Below, one piece after another: positions 11,792-21,524 of a stretch of 64,000 nucleotides of DNA (the first letter of the stretch is position 1; every line of letters begins with the position of its first letter). Position numbers and translations under genes: made by a program. The stretch lies in assembly GCA_020627925.1 (NCBI GenBank), contig JAHDFY010000003.1, forward strand, positions 112,534-176,533. The letters are read 5' to 3'. Source of the DNA: a bacterium. GTDB lineage: Bacteria > Patescibacteriota > Gracilibacteria > Absconditabacterales > Absconditicoccaceae. The notes under the pieces were generated by a model. It was not told where the DNA came from. It saw only the letters and a program-made list of their open reading frames with translations, and did no database searches.

Positions 11792-13531
11792 ATGGTCAAC
11801 AATGAAATAAAAATACTTATCAATGGCGTAACAATTCCCTCGTTGTGTCTGGCAATAGGCTTACTACAAGAAGAAATTCCCATCAAACTTATCGATAAAA
11901 GAGATGACATGCCCGAGCAAGAAGGAGAAGAGGAGTTGTTCATTATCTATCCTGAAACACAAAGTTTTCTCAAAAAGATTGATGTCTGGTATGCAATAGA
12001 AGAGTACGTTCAACCTATCTCATACGTTAATTTCTTTGCAAAAAACTCAGATGCCTATGCATATCAACTTAATCTAGAAAAAGAAGTAACTTCTTCGGTA
12101 TCTATTCCTTACAATACATTACTCAAAACTCTTCATGAACAACTAGAAGATTATGATTTTGCTGTTGACCGATCAATAAACCTCATTGATTACAAAAACA
12201 AAAAGAAGTTTAATTTATGTACCTTAGAATCAGCTGGAGAAAAATCATTATTACAAACACAATACATTATTGCTGCAGATGAAAATGATGGCGTTACTCA
12301 TTCAGCATGACTAAAAAAGGAAAAAGGAGATTACACAATCAACCAATTGATTGCATTATCAACACTAACAATATCACCAGAAGCTGAGCAAGAGGAAGAC
12401 GCAAAAAATCAAGATGCCATCACTATACAAAATAAATCAGTACAAGCTGATGATATTAATATTTTTTCACACAAAAAAGCAACTTGTTCATTACTTCCTT
12501 ATAAGGAAAAATATAGCATCGTTGTTGAATTTGAGCAATCATCAACAAAAGAAGAAGCAGAGGAGTTTGCCAATGAATTGCTTTCTATTGCAGCAACAAG
12601 ATTGTGACTTATTGCAACACCAGTAGAGTCACGAATCCACAAGACCAACCAACAGTTTTCACATACACCAATGCAACAAAACAATGTGTTTTTTATTGGT
12701 CAATCAGTGAATGTTTATGCAAATATTCATCAAACAATCAATCAAGGAGTTGCTGATGCAGAAAATATTATTCGAAGAATTATTCTCGCAGAAGAAGAAA
12801 AATGAACACGCAAATTATTGCATACATATGGAAAAGAAAGAGAAATATCGCACAGTGAAGATCACCTTCATGATCAAAAGATTATTGCAGCGCTATATCA
12901 TCCAACGTTGATTGGGGGAGTGTCGTCTCTCAAAAAAACGCTTCATCAAAAAAATGTTCGCCAGTCTATTTTTTATAGATATCAAGGGACTTACGATCAA
13001 TATCCAGAAAGCCCTGAATGTGTAGAAGAATACCCATCATTATGAGCAATGGCACCTTGGAACAAGACAACCGATGTAACATGGGCAGACGGATTCAGTT
13101 TTTTTTCATGACCCAAAGCCGGATATCAAGCTCCTGATGGCTATCTTGTGTTTGAAAGCAACGAGCCAAAACAAAACCGAAAAGAATTACTCACCAATAC
13201 AAGGCATGTTTTACTCGTGTTTGATGGAATTAAAACAAAAGATACCAGCCACATAGATCAAATAATAGAGGAGGTGCAAACAAGATATGATCAATTTTTG
13301 GACTGCTATAGAGTGACAACTAGCTATGACATTACCAAACATGATGGTGATGCCAGTGTCTTTGGAGATGCAGACAGCTTATTGCACAAAACATACAATG
13401 CAAAAAGATCATCATTCTACTTGATTCGCCCGGATGGAGTTATTGCCTTTAGGTCAATTGGTTTGCTCAAAGAAAAATTAGACACTTATATACAAAGCTT
13501 ATGAGTACCGCCTCATCATGTTGAAAAATAA
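11792..13531 (+). CDS. Degenerate FAD-dependent aromatic monooxygenase homologue
   Basis: This 579-residue protein follows the layout of the phenol 2-monooxygenase/UbiH-like flavoprotein family: an N-terminal beta-alpha-beta segment ending in a KLIDKRDD-like strand (residues ~5-40), a DG-motif region (DENDGVTHSAG, ~165-175), a 'GD' motif region (VFFIGQSVN to NQGVADAENI, ~295-325), and a C-terminal thioredoxin-fold-like part with FYLIRPDGVIAFR (~545-557), as in family members ending LVRPDG.VAWR. Key FAD contacts are altered: the first loop is NGVTIP instead of GxGxxG, and GD is GQ. FAD binding and hydroxylation are therefore doubtful, and the protein may be diverged in function. Four or more in-frame UGA=Gly codons join the frame. 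Its substrate is unknown. Confidence 0.6.
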
Positions 13532-13535
13532 ACTA

Positions 13536-13563
13536 TTGACCTTTAAAGATATAGTTTTATATT
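13536..13563 (+). promoter_or_regulatory. Sigma-70-type promoter
   Basis: TTGACC (13536-13541) and TATATT (13558-13563) are separated by 16 bases, about 55 bases before the start of the small membrane protein gene at 13618. The position fits a dedicated promoter for that gene. Confidence 0.5.
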
Positions 13564-13617
13564 CTTGGCATCAACAAGAAAATTAATGAATATTTATTTC
13601 TTTTTCAAAAGAAACTT

Positions 13618-13866
13618 ATGGAAAAAAATATGATTATTACAACTGTTGTAAGCTTTATGTTAGGAGCTTTTGCAGTATATTTTTATCAATACATGTTCAT
13701 TTATAGTGAAAGTGAATTTTCTAATTGAACAGTCGTACGAATACAAGAATGAAAGAATACTGTAGTTGATGCTAGTGTTTATGATAGAATCTGTATATGA
13801 GTAATGAAAGAGGATAAAACGGATACTTGCTGAAATGATCGAAATTGATCTGGTGATGCTAATTAA
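13618..13866 (+). CDS. Small single-pass membrane protein, UGA-rich
   Basis: This 82-codon gene has five of its seven glycines encoded by UGA, so standard-code callers miss it. The N-terminus MEKNMIITTVVSFMLGAFAV plus a following aromatic stretch makes one membrane segment (residues ~5-28). The rest is polar, with two cysteines (residues 59 and 71), and is probably extracytoplasmic. It starts at ATG, ends at TAA, and lies between its own promoter-like sequence and a strong terminator at 13896-13930, which supports a real monocistronic gene. I recognise no family. Confidence 0.65.
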
Positions 13867-13895
13867 GGAAAATTTGAAAAAAATAAGTTGTATCC

Positions 13896-13930
13896 TAAAA
13901 ACTTCTCAGTTAAAAACTGAGAAGTTTTTT
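13896..13930 (+). terminator. Intrinsic terminator
   Basis: The hairpin aaaacttctcagt / actgagaagtttt with a 5-base loop is followed by T's, 30 bases after the stop of the small membrane protein gene. It may also serve the convergent obg gene, whose stop is at 14001. Confidence 0.85.
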
Positions 13931-14000
13931 AATAATAAGAACCATCAACATCAATAATATTGTCGGTTTTGTTTTAGAATAGCCTAATTTATTCTTTTTT

Positions 14001-15521
14001 TTACATTCCGTACATAATATATCTGTCGCTGAGTCATTCGTAATAACTTTTTATCAAGAGAATGTCTCCAGGAACAACTCCTGCTCTATCATAAATTTTA
14101 ACAAAACCTTCTCTATCCATAATTTTCCAATACCACATCATTGCTTCATCGTTTCCCCATTGAACCATAAAACTCAATCTAGAAACTTCCGGATGCGATA
14201 CTTCCCAAATTCTTGCATACTTAGAAGCTTTTTCATCAATATATCATTGTTCGACAAGTTGTGCTTTTTCTTTATCGGTAACATCCTTGATTACTTCTGC
14301 TTCTTCGTGAACAATCGTTTCATGTTCGATAAGAGACATGTGTTTGACTTCTTCGTGTTGCAAAAGATCAGCAAGGTAGTGCAACCATTTATCTAATCAA
14401 TAACGGTTCGCCGCAGAAAGAACAAATGTTGATCTAGTAAACTGCTCTTTGCTCAGTGAAAAAGAAAAGTTTTTTTCAAAATATGAAGCAATGTGACCAT
14501 GCAAAGCATCCAAGTATTCTGCAATCATTTCCTCATCATTGAGTAGATCGTACTTACTCACAACAATATGCAATACTTTTTGAAAGAGAAGAATTTTTTC
14601 CTCATCATTTGTTGTTCCGAGCACATCAAGAATAATATGCTTTGAAGGAGTAACGCGAAGCACTAGCGATACGTCAGAAATCTCAATTCCCAATTCGCTA
14701 GAGTCAGAAAATCTTTTTTTCATGTAAATCATGATTTCATCAAGGATGTCTGTCAGTTCACTGAATCATTGTTCATATCTTGAAACATCTACAACGAGAG
14801 CAAATATTTGTGACTTGAGTACATGCTTGAGGAATTCATTTCCTAATCATTTTCCTTGGCTAGCACCTTTGATAAGACCTGGTATATCAACCATGTTAAA
14901 ACTATATCCATCAACTTTAATTGAACCAAGATTAGGAACGAGAGTCGTAAAATGGTACGCAGCTGTTTTTGCTTTAACATTACTGACTGCATTAATCAAT
15001 GTTGATTTTCCTACACTAGGCGTACCAATAAGTCAGATATCTCCTAATAGTTGTAGCTCTAGCAATAGGTCTTTTTTTTGTCCTGGCTCTCACAACAAAG
15101 CAAAATTAGGGTATTGGTTGATTGAATTTTTGAAATGCATATTACCCACACCTCATCTACCTCATTTTGCAGCAATATATTCTTGTCCATCTTCCAAAAA
15201 TTGTACTAATGCTTTTCCGGTTTTTCCATCTTTGATCACTGTTCCCAACGGTACTTTGAGGACAATATCTTCAGCATCTGCACCATATTGATCTTTTGTT
15301 CTTCCTGGTTCTCCACTGTTTGCCTTATAGATTTTGTTTTGTCTAAAATCAACCAAGGTATTCATATCTTTTGATCACACAAAAAATACATTTCATCATC
15401 TTCCTCCGTTTCATCCAGCAGGTCCTCCAAAAGGAATTCCCGATTCTCTTCTTGCTGCAACAAGCCCATCACCTCCATGTCCTGACTTTACTGCAATACG
15501 TACTTGATCAAAAAAACGCAT
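14001..15521 (-). CDS. obg: Obg family GTPase
   Basis: This ribosome-associated GTPase acts in 50S assembly and stress responses. At 506 residues it has the whole Obg layout: the N-terminal glycine-rich Obg fold (residues ~1-160), a G domain with P-loop GTPSVGKST and switch motif DIPGLIKGA, and a C-terminal OCT-like domain ([22 protein letters not shown]; ~430-495). The Obg loop FGGPAG-UGA-NGGR-UGA-UGA matches the family consensus GGPDGGDGGRGG only if UGA is glycine, and UGA also encodes the Gly before [11 protein letters not shown]. The region between the G and OCT domains is longer than usual. It starts at ATG ([14 protein letters not shown], a typical Obg start) and ends at TAA. It precedes no co-directional neighbour closely; truD starts 1.2 kb upstream on the same strand. 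Confidence 0.97.
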
Positions 15522-15583
15522 GATTTCAAAAATAATAAATGATACTTGATCATATTTTTTCTCAGAAAAAATACAAGCAAGCT

Positions 15584-16696
15584 CTAACGATTGATTCTAG
15601 AAAATAATTCATCAATAAGAACACTCGCATACATAGACTTTCCTAGTTCAAAAGTAAGTAGTAAGTCATCTTTTTGCCAACGAATACCAAAATCTTTTGG
15701 TTTCATCCACAACACTCTTCTACGTCCATAAAGTTTTTTTTGTTTAAAAAGAGCAAAACGTTGTTCATTGATATTATTCCATTTCATAAACCTTGTTTCC
15801 CATTTTCCCGCTGCCGTATCTTCAGGCGCAAGAAGTGTATTAAACCCTCGAACTGCTCATGTAATCATCGATTTATCTACTTGATAGCTAATAGGATTTT
15901 GTAATTCAGTAGGGTAGTAGAACATTGGCTGTTCAAAACTACTATTTTGAAACTTTTTAGAAAAAGAAAGAGGCCTGACTTTTTTGAGCGTTTCGTCCCA
16001 AATTCACAGTCTTCCATCGGACAATTCAAGAACATCTCCATCAATCAGCGTTAGTCCATCTTTATTTCTACTATTGATATACTGATTAAACAGAAAACTT
16101 GCATAAGCTTGCAACTTAAAAGTCAGTTCAAAAGCTTTTTTGGGAGTATGTCCTTCATCCAAAATTCTTCTACCAATTTCTATGTTACGCTTATTTACAC
16201 CAAAACGCTGATCTCCAAAATAGTTAGGTACCCCATTCTCCATCAAATCAGTAATGATAGTACTTATTTCATTTTTTTTCTTATCAGAAATAGCATCTTC
16301 TGCTCTTAATCTAATAGCAAACACATTACGGATAGGAGAAGAAAGATTGAGTGGTTTATCATGCCATTCAGCTTTGAGTGGTCTTGTAACATCTCTCAAT
16401 GCATCAAGAAAACCATCTGGACCAAATTTTCCCATTTGCCTTTTGTATACACAGATCCATTGTCTTGTGAGCGCATCTTTATCTTTGAGTCCAGCTATTC
16501 CTAGCTGTTTTCTGGAAAGACCCAAACGTTTTTTGAGGTGATCAAGAATTTGCTGTGTGGTTTTGTTTCTTTTTTCAAAATACACATAAAGCACATCTCA
16601 CTTTCATTTAAGCTTAAAAGGAAGGACTTCTTCTACAATAAAGTCTTGAAATTTTTTCTTAAAAGCAAATAAGCTTTTTTGCCCTTCTTGTGTCAT
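15584..16696 (-). CDS. truD: tRNA pseudouridine(13) synthase TruD
   Basis: TruD isomerises U13 of some tRNAs to pseudouridine. The 370-residue protein has a clear family N-terminus ([31 protein letters not shown]), the catalytic loop [12 protein letters not shown] with the likely nucleophile Asp72, and the NYFGDQRFG motif. The start ATG at 16696 is upstream of the shorter GTG-started frame because two UGA codons (KGKG) lie between them, and the extra ~35 residues are conserved TruD sequence. It ends at TAG 62 bases before obg. A terminator lies between it and rplI upstream, so it is probably transcribed separately or together with obg. Confidence 0.96.
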
Positions 16697-16720
16697 CAAA
16701 AAAACGCTAATAAATAAACA

Positions 16721-16750
16721 AAAAGCCAACTGATATATCAGTGGCTTTTT
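16721..16750 (-). terminator. Intrinsic terminator after rplI
   Basis: A hairpin built from aaaagcca / tggctttt with an inner ctgata-tatcag stem lies just after the rplI stop codon. The T-run follows on the minus strand. Confidence 0.75.
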
Positions 16751-16756
16751 AAAAAA

Positions 16757-17347
16757 TTATTCTGCTTTATCTTCAGTAGTTTCTTCTGTCTTCTTTTCTG
16801 CTTCTCCTTCTTCAACAGGTTCTGCTTTTTTGATTACTCCCATAGAAGAAAGTACTTTCTTTTGCTTAGTAACGTTTCCTTTCACTACTAGTAGAACATC
16901 TTTTTCAAACTCTCCATATTGAAATGGAACAAGAAACTCACCAGATCTAGTAATTTTCTTTTTTAGTTTAAGGTAATGATCTTCAACTTTGAGTGAGTAG
17001 GTATCTGATAGCAATTGTGCAACTTCTTTTGCATCAATTTTACTGTACAATACTCCTTTTTCGTTGGTGTTCTTTTCAATTTTGATACCACCATCTTGTT
17101 GAATTTTTTGCATCATGTCTTCAAAGCTTTTTGCTTTCTTTGCTCTTTGTGCTTCTGCTGCAGCCATTTTTTGTTGGTAGCTGTGTAGGTTAGCAGGAGT
17201 TGCTAGAACTGCTTTTTGTTTTGGAAGCAAGACGTTCTTTGCAAAAATTGGAGTAACTCTTACTACTTCAAATTTTTCTCCTAGATGTTTATCACTATCC
17301 AATAGGATAACTTCTATTGTACGGTTTTTTGCTGTTCTTTTTGGCAT
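16757..17347 (-). CDS. rplI: 50S ribosomal protein bL9
   Basis: Protein bL9 of the large ribosomal subunit is a two-domain protein. The N-terminal domain shows EVILLDSDKHLGEKFEVVRV and the conserved region up to NVLLPKQKAVLAT (residues ~12-52); a central helix rich in Ala/Gln/Lys follows; the C-terminal domain includes GVLYSKIDAKEVAQLL. At 196 residues it is longer than the usual ~150 because of an acidic Glu/Lys/Thr-rich tail. No UGA glycine codon is used, unlike many neighbours, which may reflect codon choice in a highly expressed gene. It starts at ATG and is followed by a terminator. Confidence 0.97.
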   Translation of the reverse strand: MPKRTAKNRTIEVILLDSDKHLGEKFEVVRVTPIFAKNVLLPKQKAVLATPANLHSYQQKMAAAEAQRAKKAKSFEDMMQKIQQDGGIKIEKNTNEKGVLYSKIDAKEVAQLLSDTYSLKVEDHYLKLKKKITRSGEFLVPFQYGEFEKDVLLVVKGNVTKQKKVLSSMGVIKKAEPVEEGEAEKKTEETTEDKAE

Positions 17348-17419
17348 TATATGGAAGAATTTACTATAGTTAAAACTTATATCGTACCTCTTATAGACAT
17401 TTATATCACAAAATCAAGC

Positions 17420-17953
17420 TTATTCAATTGCAATCACGGTAATATCAAAAATGAGATCCTTTCCTGCTAGGTTATGATTGAAATCAATTCGCACTGATTT
17501 TTCATCGATTTTGGTAATGGTCACCAATCAATATGCAGAATGAAGTTGGTCTCAAACTTTGTATCATGATGGATTTGGTGGGAGGTGAGTTTTTTCTACT
17601 TGTTGGATTTTTTTTTCATCACGTTCTCCGTAAGCATCTTTTGCTGGGATTTCTATTGTTTTGGTTTCTCCTAATTTCATCCCGACTACTCATTTATCAA
17701 ACCCAGCGATCATTTGTCCAGCTCCAACAGTGAATGGCAGTCCTTTTGTATAATCTCTTTGAGGAGTATATTTTCCTGCTGCTTTTGCAATCATTTCAAC
17801 ACTCGTATCAAACACTTCTCCTTCTGCTAGTCTTCCAACGTAGTGGACTGTGATTTTGTTATCGTCGGCAACAACCGGCGCATCATCCGCGATAGTTTCT
17901 GCTGCCTTTTCTTGTAAATACGTTTCAATCGTTTTTTGCAATTCGTTCATCAA
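17420..17953 (-). CDS. SlyD-like FKBP peptidyl-prolyl isomerase (cytoplasmic)
   Basis: This 177-residue FKBP-type prolyl cis-trans isomerase/chaperone has the FKBP core VHYVGRLAEGEVFDTS, FTVGAGQMIAGFDKG and the closing strand NHNLAGKDLIFDI. Between these lies an insertion (KDAYGERDEKKIQQV... to GLVTI) typical of SlyD-type FKBPs with an inserted chaperone flap. It lacks a signal peptide, so it should be cytoplasmic. It is paralogous to the next gene upstream (18016-18720), which has a lipoprotein signal. Several glycines after GFDK are UGA-coded. The start may be either of two adjacent ATG codons. rplI is downstream on the same strand. Confidence 0.93.
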
Positions 17954-17975
17954 ATGTACTTTTATTAGTTATACT

Positions 17976-18006
17976 AAAAAAAACCCAAGGAAGAATCCTG
18001 TGGGCT
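17976..18006 (-). terminator. Intrinsic terminator between FKBP paralogues
   Basis: An imperfect hairpin (acccaagga / tcctgtgggct) is followed on the minus strand by a run of seven T's. It separates the lipoprotein FKBP gene from the cytoplasmic FKBP gene. Confidence 0.65.
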
Positions 18007-18015
18007 ATACAAAAT

Positions 18016-18720
18016 TTATTTAATTTCTTTGATAGTGATGTCAAATATCAAATCTTTTCCAGCTAATTCGTGGTTAAGATCAATAACAGCTACCGTATCA
18101 GTTACTTCTTTGATTACTACTTTCCCCATAGGAGATCCTAGTTCATCACCTGCTTGGTAACCACCTTCTTTTGTTGGTAGGTCTGCAAGATCTACTTCTT
18201 GTGTTTTTGCTTCGTCGTATTCACCATATGCTTCTGCTGCAGGAATAGTAACTGTTTTTGTTTGATTAATTTGCATTCCTTTTACTGCTGCATCAAACCC
18301 AGCAATCATTTGTCCAGCATTTACGGTAAATCCTAGTCCTTCTTCATAGTTTCTGTACGGGTTATGTTTTCCACAAGAAACTGCTACTGATTCAACGCTT
18401 GTATCAAACACTGTTCCATCTTCAAGCCTACCAATGTAATCTACTACAATTTCATCATTGTTTTCAATTTGGTGTCCTTCACCATTGAATCCAGCTGCTT
18501 CATCAAGGTATGCTGTGATAGATTCTTCACAAGAAAGTGTTGATGTTGGAGCAGTAGTAGTGTTTGCTGCAGTATTTGCTGTGTTTACATCTTGATTGAT
18601 TGTTGTTGGTGGTGTTTGCTCATTGTTCACTTCTTCTGTTGGTTGTTGTTGTCCACAACCTGCCAATACAAGCATAGAAAGAGCTACTAAAGAAAGAGTT
18701 CTGTTTGTTTTTATCATCAT
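18016..18720 (-). CDS. FKBP-type prolyl isomerase lipoprotein
   Basis: The protein has a lipoprotein signal peptide (MMIKTNRTLSLVALSMLVLA with lipobox LVLAGC), a Gln/Thr/Asn-rich linker (~25-65) and an FKBP domain with the SlyD-like insertion: DYIGRLEDGTVFDTS, FTVNAGQMIAGFDAAVKGM and NHELAGKDLIFDI. It should fold secreted or surface proteins outside the cytoplasmic membrane. It is a paralogue of the cytoplasmic FKBP immediately downstream, suggesting local duplication with one copy gaining export. No UGA codon is used for its roughly 17 glycines. I chose the ATG at 18720 over the upstream TTG because it gives a normal signal peptide. Confidence 0.94.
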   Translation of the reverse strand: MMIKTNRTLSLVALSMLVLAGCGQQQPTEEVNNEQTPPTTINQDVNTANTAANTTTAPTSTLSCEESITAYLDEAAGFNGEGHQIENNDEIVVDYIGRLEDGTVFDTSVESVAVSCGKHNPYRNYEEGLGFTVNAGQMIAGFDAAVKGMQINQTKTVTIPAAEAYGEYDEAKTQEVDLADLPTKEGGYQAGDELGSPMGKVVIKEVTDTVAVIDLNHELAGKDLIFDITIKEIK

Positions 18721-18795
18721 ATAATACAAAAGTATAAATAATCAGATCACTTATAATGAGATGCGGACTATTTGCAATCCCAAGAGTATTGACAT

Positions 18796-20067
18796 TTATC
18801 AAAATAAAAGCAACTCCGTTACAATAGTGTTATAGATGTCCATTCATTCATCAGTAAGTTTGAGTGTATCATCCTCATACGTAGCAAAATTTTGTTCTAC
18901 AAGTTTGGTAATAAATGTGGCATAATCTTTTTCTAACACCTTTTCATAGCTACTTACATCACTCAATCATTGTTTGGTTCTCAACGCCAAAAAAACCTTT
19001 TCTGTCAAATAATCATGAGAAGACAGTAAGACTGTTTTATCCGTATCAATGGTCTTTCCATCAACATAATGTTTGAGTGACTTTGTATTTGATCGACGCA
19101 ATGCTTTGGTAGTTTCATCAATTACAGGAAAAAATTTCTTTGCTTTGTCCAACAGATCGGGAGACGAAAGAAATCAACTCGCGCTTGTTCCAAACGCAAG
19201 ATAATCTTTCATTGACCAATACGCTCTGTTGTGTATAGAATTTTTACCCACGATAGAAAAATTAGAAAGTTCATATCTTTCATATCCTGATTCCATGATG
19301 ATTTCTTTTAGTTGAGCGAATTCCTCATAGACATCATCGTCTGACCCAAACTTTCAAAGTGACAAACCAGCACCTTGATGGTCGTTCAGATTAATCATTT
19401 TGTGATATCGCTCGCTTCATTCAAACAACTCCAATGTATACAAAGAAAAACCATCAGCAAATCACGACTCAGCGACTGTTCTCAAGAAATCTAATTGTTT
19501 TTGACTCCACAACTGCTTATGTCATTTTCTTGTTGTGTTAAATTTTCCAAATGCAATAAAGTCTAAATTAAGCGAAACATTGTTGACATTATAAGGTGCA
19601 AGCTTCCTCAAAAAATCTACAACTCACCAATAAGTATACTGTCTTCATGCAAGTTGCAACACTTCATTATCAAAGCTTTGAATACCCATACTAAACCTCA
19701 ATTTGGGAATTTTTTTGTATTCTTTGCTCAAATCTGCAATCAGATCAATCACCGATTCTGGATAAGGATTCAATTCAATACTTAGTTCTTCCAAAAATTC
19801 AAAAGAAAAATACTGACCCAAATGTGCGATTATTTTTTTGATGTTGTCCGCTCCGATCGACGATGGCGTTCCTCCACCAAAGTAGATAGTTCTTATCTCT
19901 TGTCAGGCAAAGGTTTCTCCTCGTTTATCAATATCTTGATGAAGCGCTTGTAAATAGGTTTGTACCACGCTATCCTTTTCTTTTAGCTCATCGAGTGCCA
20001 TCACGTGAAAACTACAGTATGGACATTTTTTGTCACAAAAAGGAATATGAATATACAAAGAGAGCAT
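18796..20067 (-). CDS. hemW: Radical SAM heme chaperone HemW / coproporphyrinogen oxidase-like
   Basis: The 423-residue radical SAM protein has the [4Fe-4S] motif CDKKCPYC (C-x3-C-x2-C) near residue 11, the SAM-contacting GGGTPS motif and the FSMGIQSFD region typical of HemW/HemN-like proteins. HemW proteins bind and transfer heme; oxygen-independent coproporphyrinogen oxidase (HemN) is the close relative, and the C-x2-C spacing without the extra HemN cysteine favours HemW. No heme synthesis gene is nearby. The start is MLSLYIHIPFC (ATG at 20067). An upstream ATG at 20112 would add a hydrophobic leader and is less likely because family members begin at this strand. A UGA-coded Gly is the penultimate... 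final residue before TAA. Confidence 0.92.
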
Positions 20068-20230
20068 ACAAATCAATAACAATAAAAGTTCACTCTTTAG
20101 TCGGTTTTTCAAAAAATCATACTTACGAACATTTTGAATAAACCTAAAATAACTTACCTGATTGTATGTATATTCTCAATAAAATTGCAATGAGTTTAGC
20201 AAAAGCTATTGATTGATCACAAAAACAAAA
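20068..20230. other. Intergenic region upstream of hemW
   Basis: AT-rich spacer between the hemW start and the terminator of the next upstream minus-strand gene. I see no gene; it should hold the hemW promoter. Confidence 0.4.
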
Positions 20231-20257
20231 ACCACCTTTTGTCTAAAAAAGTGGCTT
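20231..20257 (-). terminator. Intrinsic terminator
   Basis: A hairpin with CCAC-TTTT / AAAA-GGTGG pairing is followed on the minus strand by a T-rich run, 14 bases after the stop codon of the secreted Cys-rich protein gene. Confidence 0.75.
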
Positions 20258-20270
20258 TGTGAAGAATATA

Positions 20271-20768
20271 TTATTCAGTACCTTCTGTAAGTTCTTGTGT
20301 GAAATGTTGACCAAAGATCATACATTGTTGTGGTCGACTTTCCATGATTGCTCCTCATTTTGTTTCACATTCTTCATAAGAAGAAAGCTGTGGAAGTTCT
20401 TCATCCAAGGCTCCTACAAAATATTCGATAATAACTGCTTTTTTGATTTTTTGATCTTCTTTGTATTGAAATTTAAGTTCGCTGAGTCTTTGAACAAGTC
20501 TTCCATAAATGTCTGGTTTCTTTTGTACAATAGCTGAAACTCTTTGAGCAAGAGTAGAGACTGCTTTCATCGTTTTTTCTGTAAGAATGTTCGATGGGGT
20601 AGTGGTACAGTAGGTTTCATTCTCCCAAGCAGTGAAGCTTCCTCATTGTGCTTTACATGCAGCCTCATTTGACGCATTCAAGAAAATCGTGTCATCACTA
20701 AACTCCAAAGCAAAAGACGAAGCAACAAAAAGAGTTGAGAAAACACAAGCCAAAAGTAATTTTTTCAT
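20271..20768 (-). CDS. Small secreted Cys-containing protein
   Basis: The 165-residue protein has a classical Sec signal peptide (MKKLLLACVFSTLFVASSFA). The mature part carries two similar Cys-pair motifs: NEAACKAQGGSFTAG..YC near the N-terminus and YEECETKGGAIMESRPQQC near the C-terminus, with a Lys-rich helical segment between them. Motifs of the type 'C...GG.......P..C' occur in many small secreted Patescibacteria proteins, but I cannot name the family. Two disulfides in an exported protein is the likely arrangement. Several glycines in these motifs are UGA-coded. It is monocistronic with its own terminator. Confidence 0.75.
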
Positions 20769-20851
20769 AGGGTAAGAATAACAAAGAAATAAAGTATCTA
20801 TACCATACTAACGAAACAAAAGCAAAAAAGTGACATAATAGGTAGAAAAAA

Positions 20852-21470
20852 CTATCACTGTTTCGTTTCGTACATTTCAATGAATGCTAGGATAGCCTCT
20901 TGTATTTTGTCTATTTTGGCATTTCTAGCAAGCAATCAGTATTGTTGTGTAAAAAGAGCAGCTATTTCTTTGCGAAGAGGTAACTGGCCAGAAAAATTGT
21001 ATGAAGAAATAATTTTATGAAGTTTTTCTAGGTTTAGTTCGCGCTCTGTTGCTTGCGAGATATACACCATTTTGGGTCTTGTCATGTGATGATCTTCAAA
21101 GCGAGCGAGAACAGCATCGACATCGTCGGGTGTTATTTTCCCATTTTGAGATGAAATAGGCTCTATTCTATGTCCCGTCGCTTCTATCGCTCATGCTTCA
21201 TGTACATTGATATGTCATGTAGTAGCCGCTATCACACTTTCAAAAGACTCTAAAACAGAAGCTATAACAATAGCATTTGCTTGCGTTCACCCTGAGACAA
21301 AATAAACATCAGCAGCCTCATTTTTAATCTTTTTTTTGATTGCTTCTCTTGCCAAAGCGCAGATAAGAATCATCTCAGTATCACGGAAGTTGCTCCATAT
21401 TTGTTTCTACTAATGCTTGAAGAATATGAGGGTGACATCATTCACTATAATCGTTTTTGAAACTATACAT
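20852..21470 (-). pseudogene. Low-specificity threonine aldolase remnant, frameshifted and truncated
   Basis: The 5' part from ATG 21470 encodes a threonine-aldolase-like start (MYSFKNDYSEGCHPHI.., LPGYGDDSY). One extra base near 21362 then shifts the frame, and homology resumes in the next frame: CALAREAI, DVYFVSGGTQANA, GHINVHEAGAIEATGH. This is the PLP-dependent beta-eliminating lyase fold of the family. It breaks again after VYISQATE, where the family continues with the catalytic lysine region; instead the frame runs into an unrelated ~65-residue tail ending at TAG 20852. At about 200 codons it lacks the PLP lysine (family ~340 aa). I call it a decayed gene; a sequencing error could explain the frameshift but not the missing half. 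Confidence 0.75.
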
Positions 21471-21524
21471 GACTTGTAATCTTATGGCTATAAAATAGTT
21501 TTTGATTTTTGCTATGCACAAATG

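Noticed and set aside
14731..15291. 186-codon plus-strand frame
   Set aside because: Antisense to the Obg G domain; Obg homology is unmistakable on the minus strand.
15379..15430. UGA read as tryptophan (code 4)
   Set aside because: UGA falls on invariant glycines in Obg, ClpC and others, never on conserved tryptophans; Trp positions use TGG.
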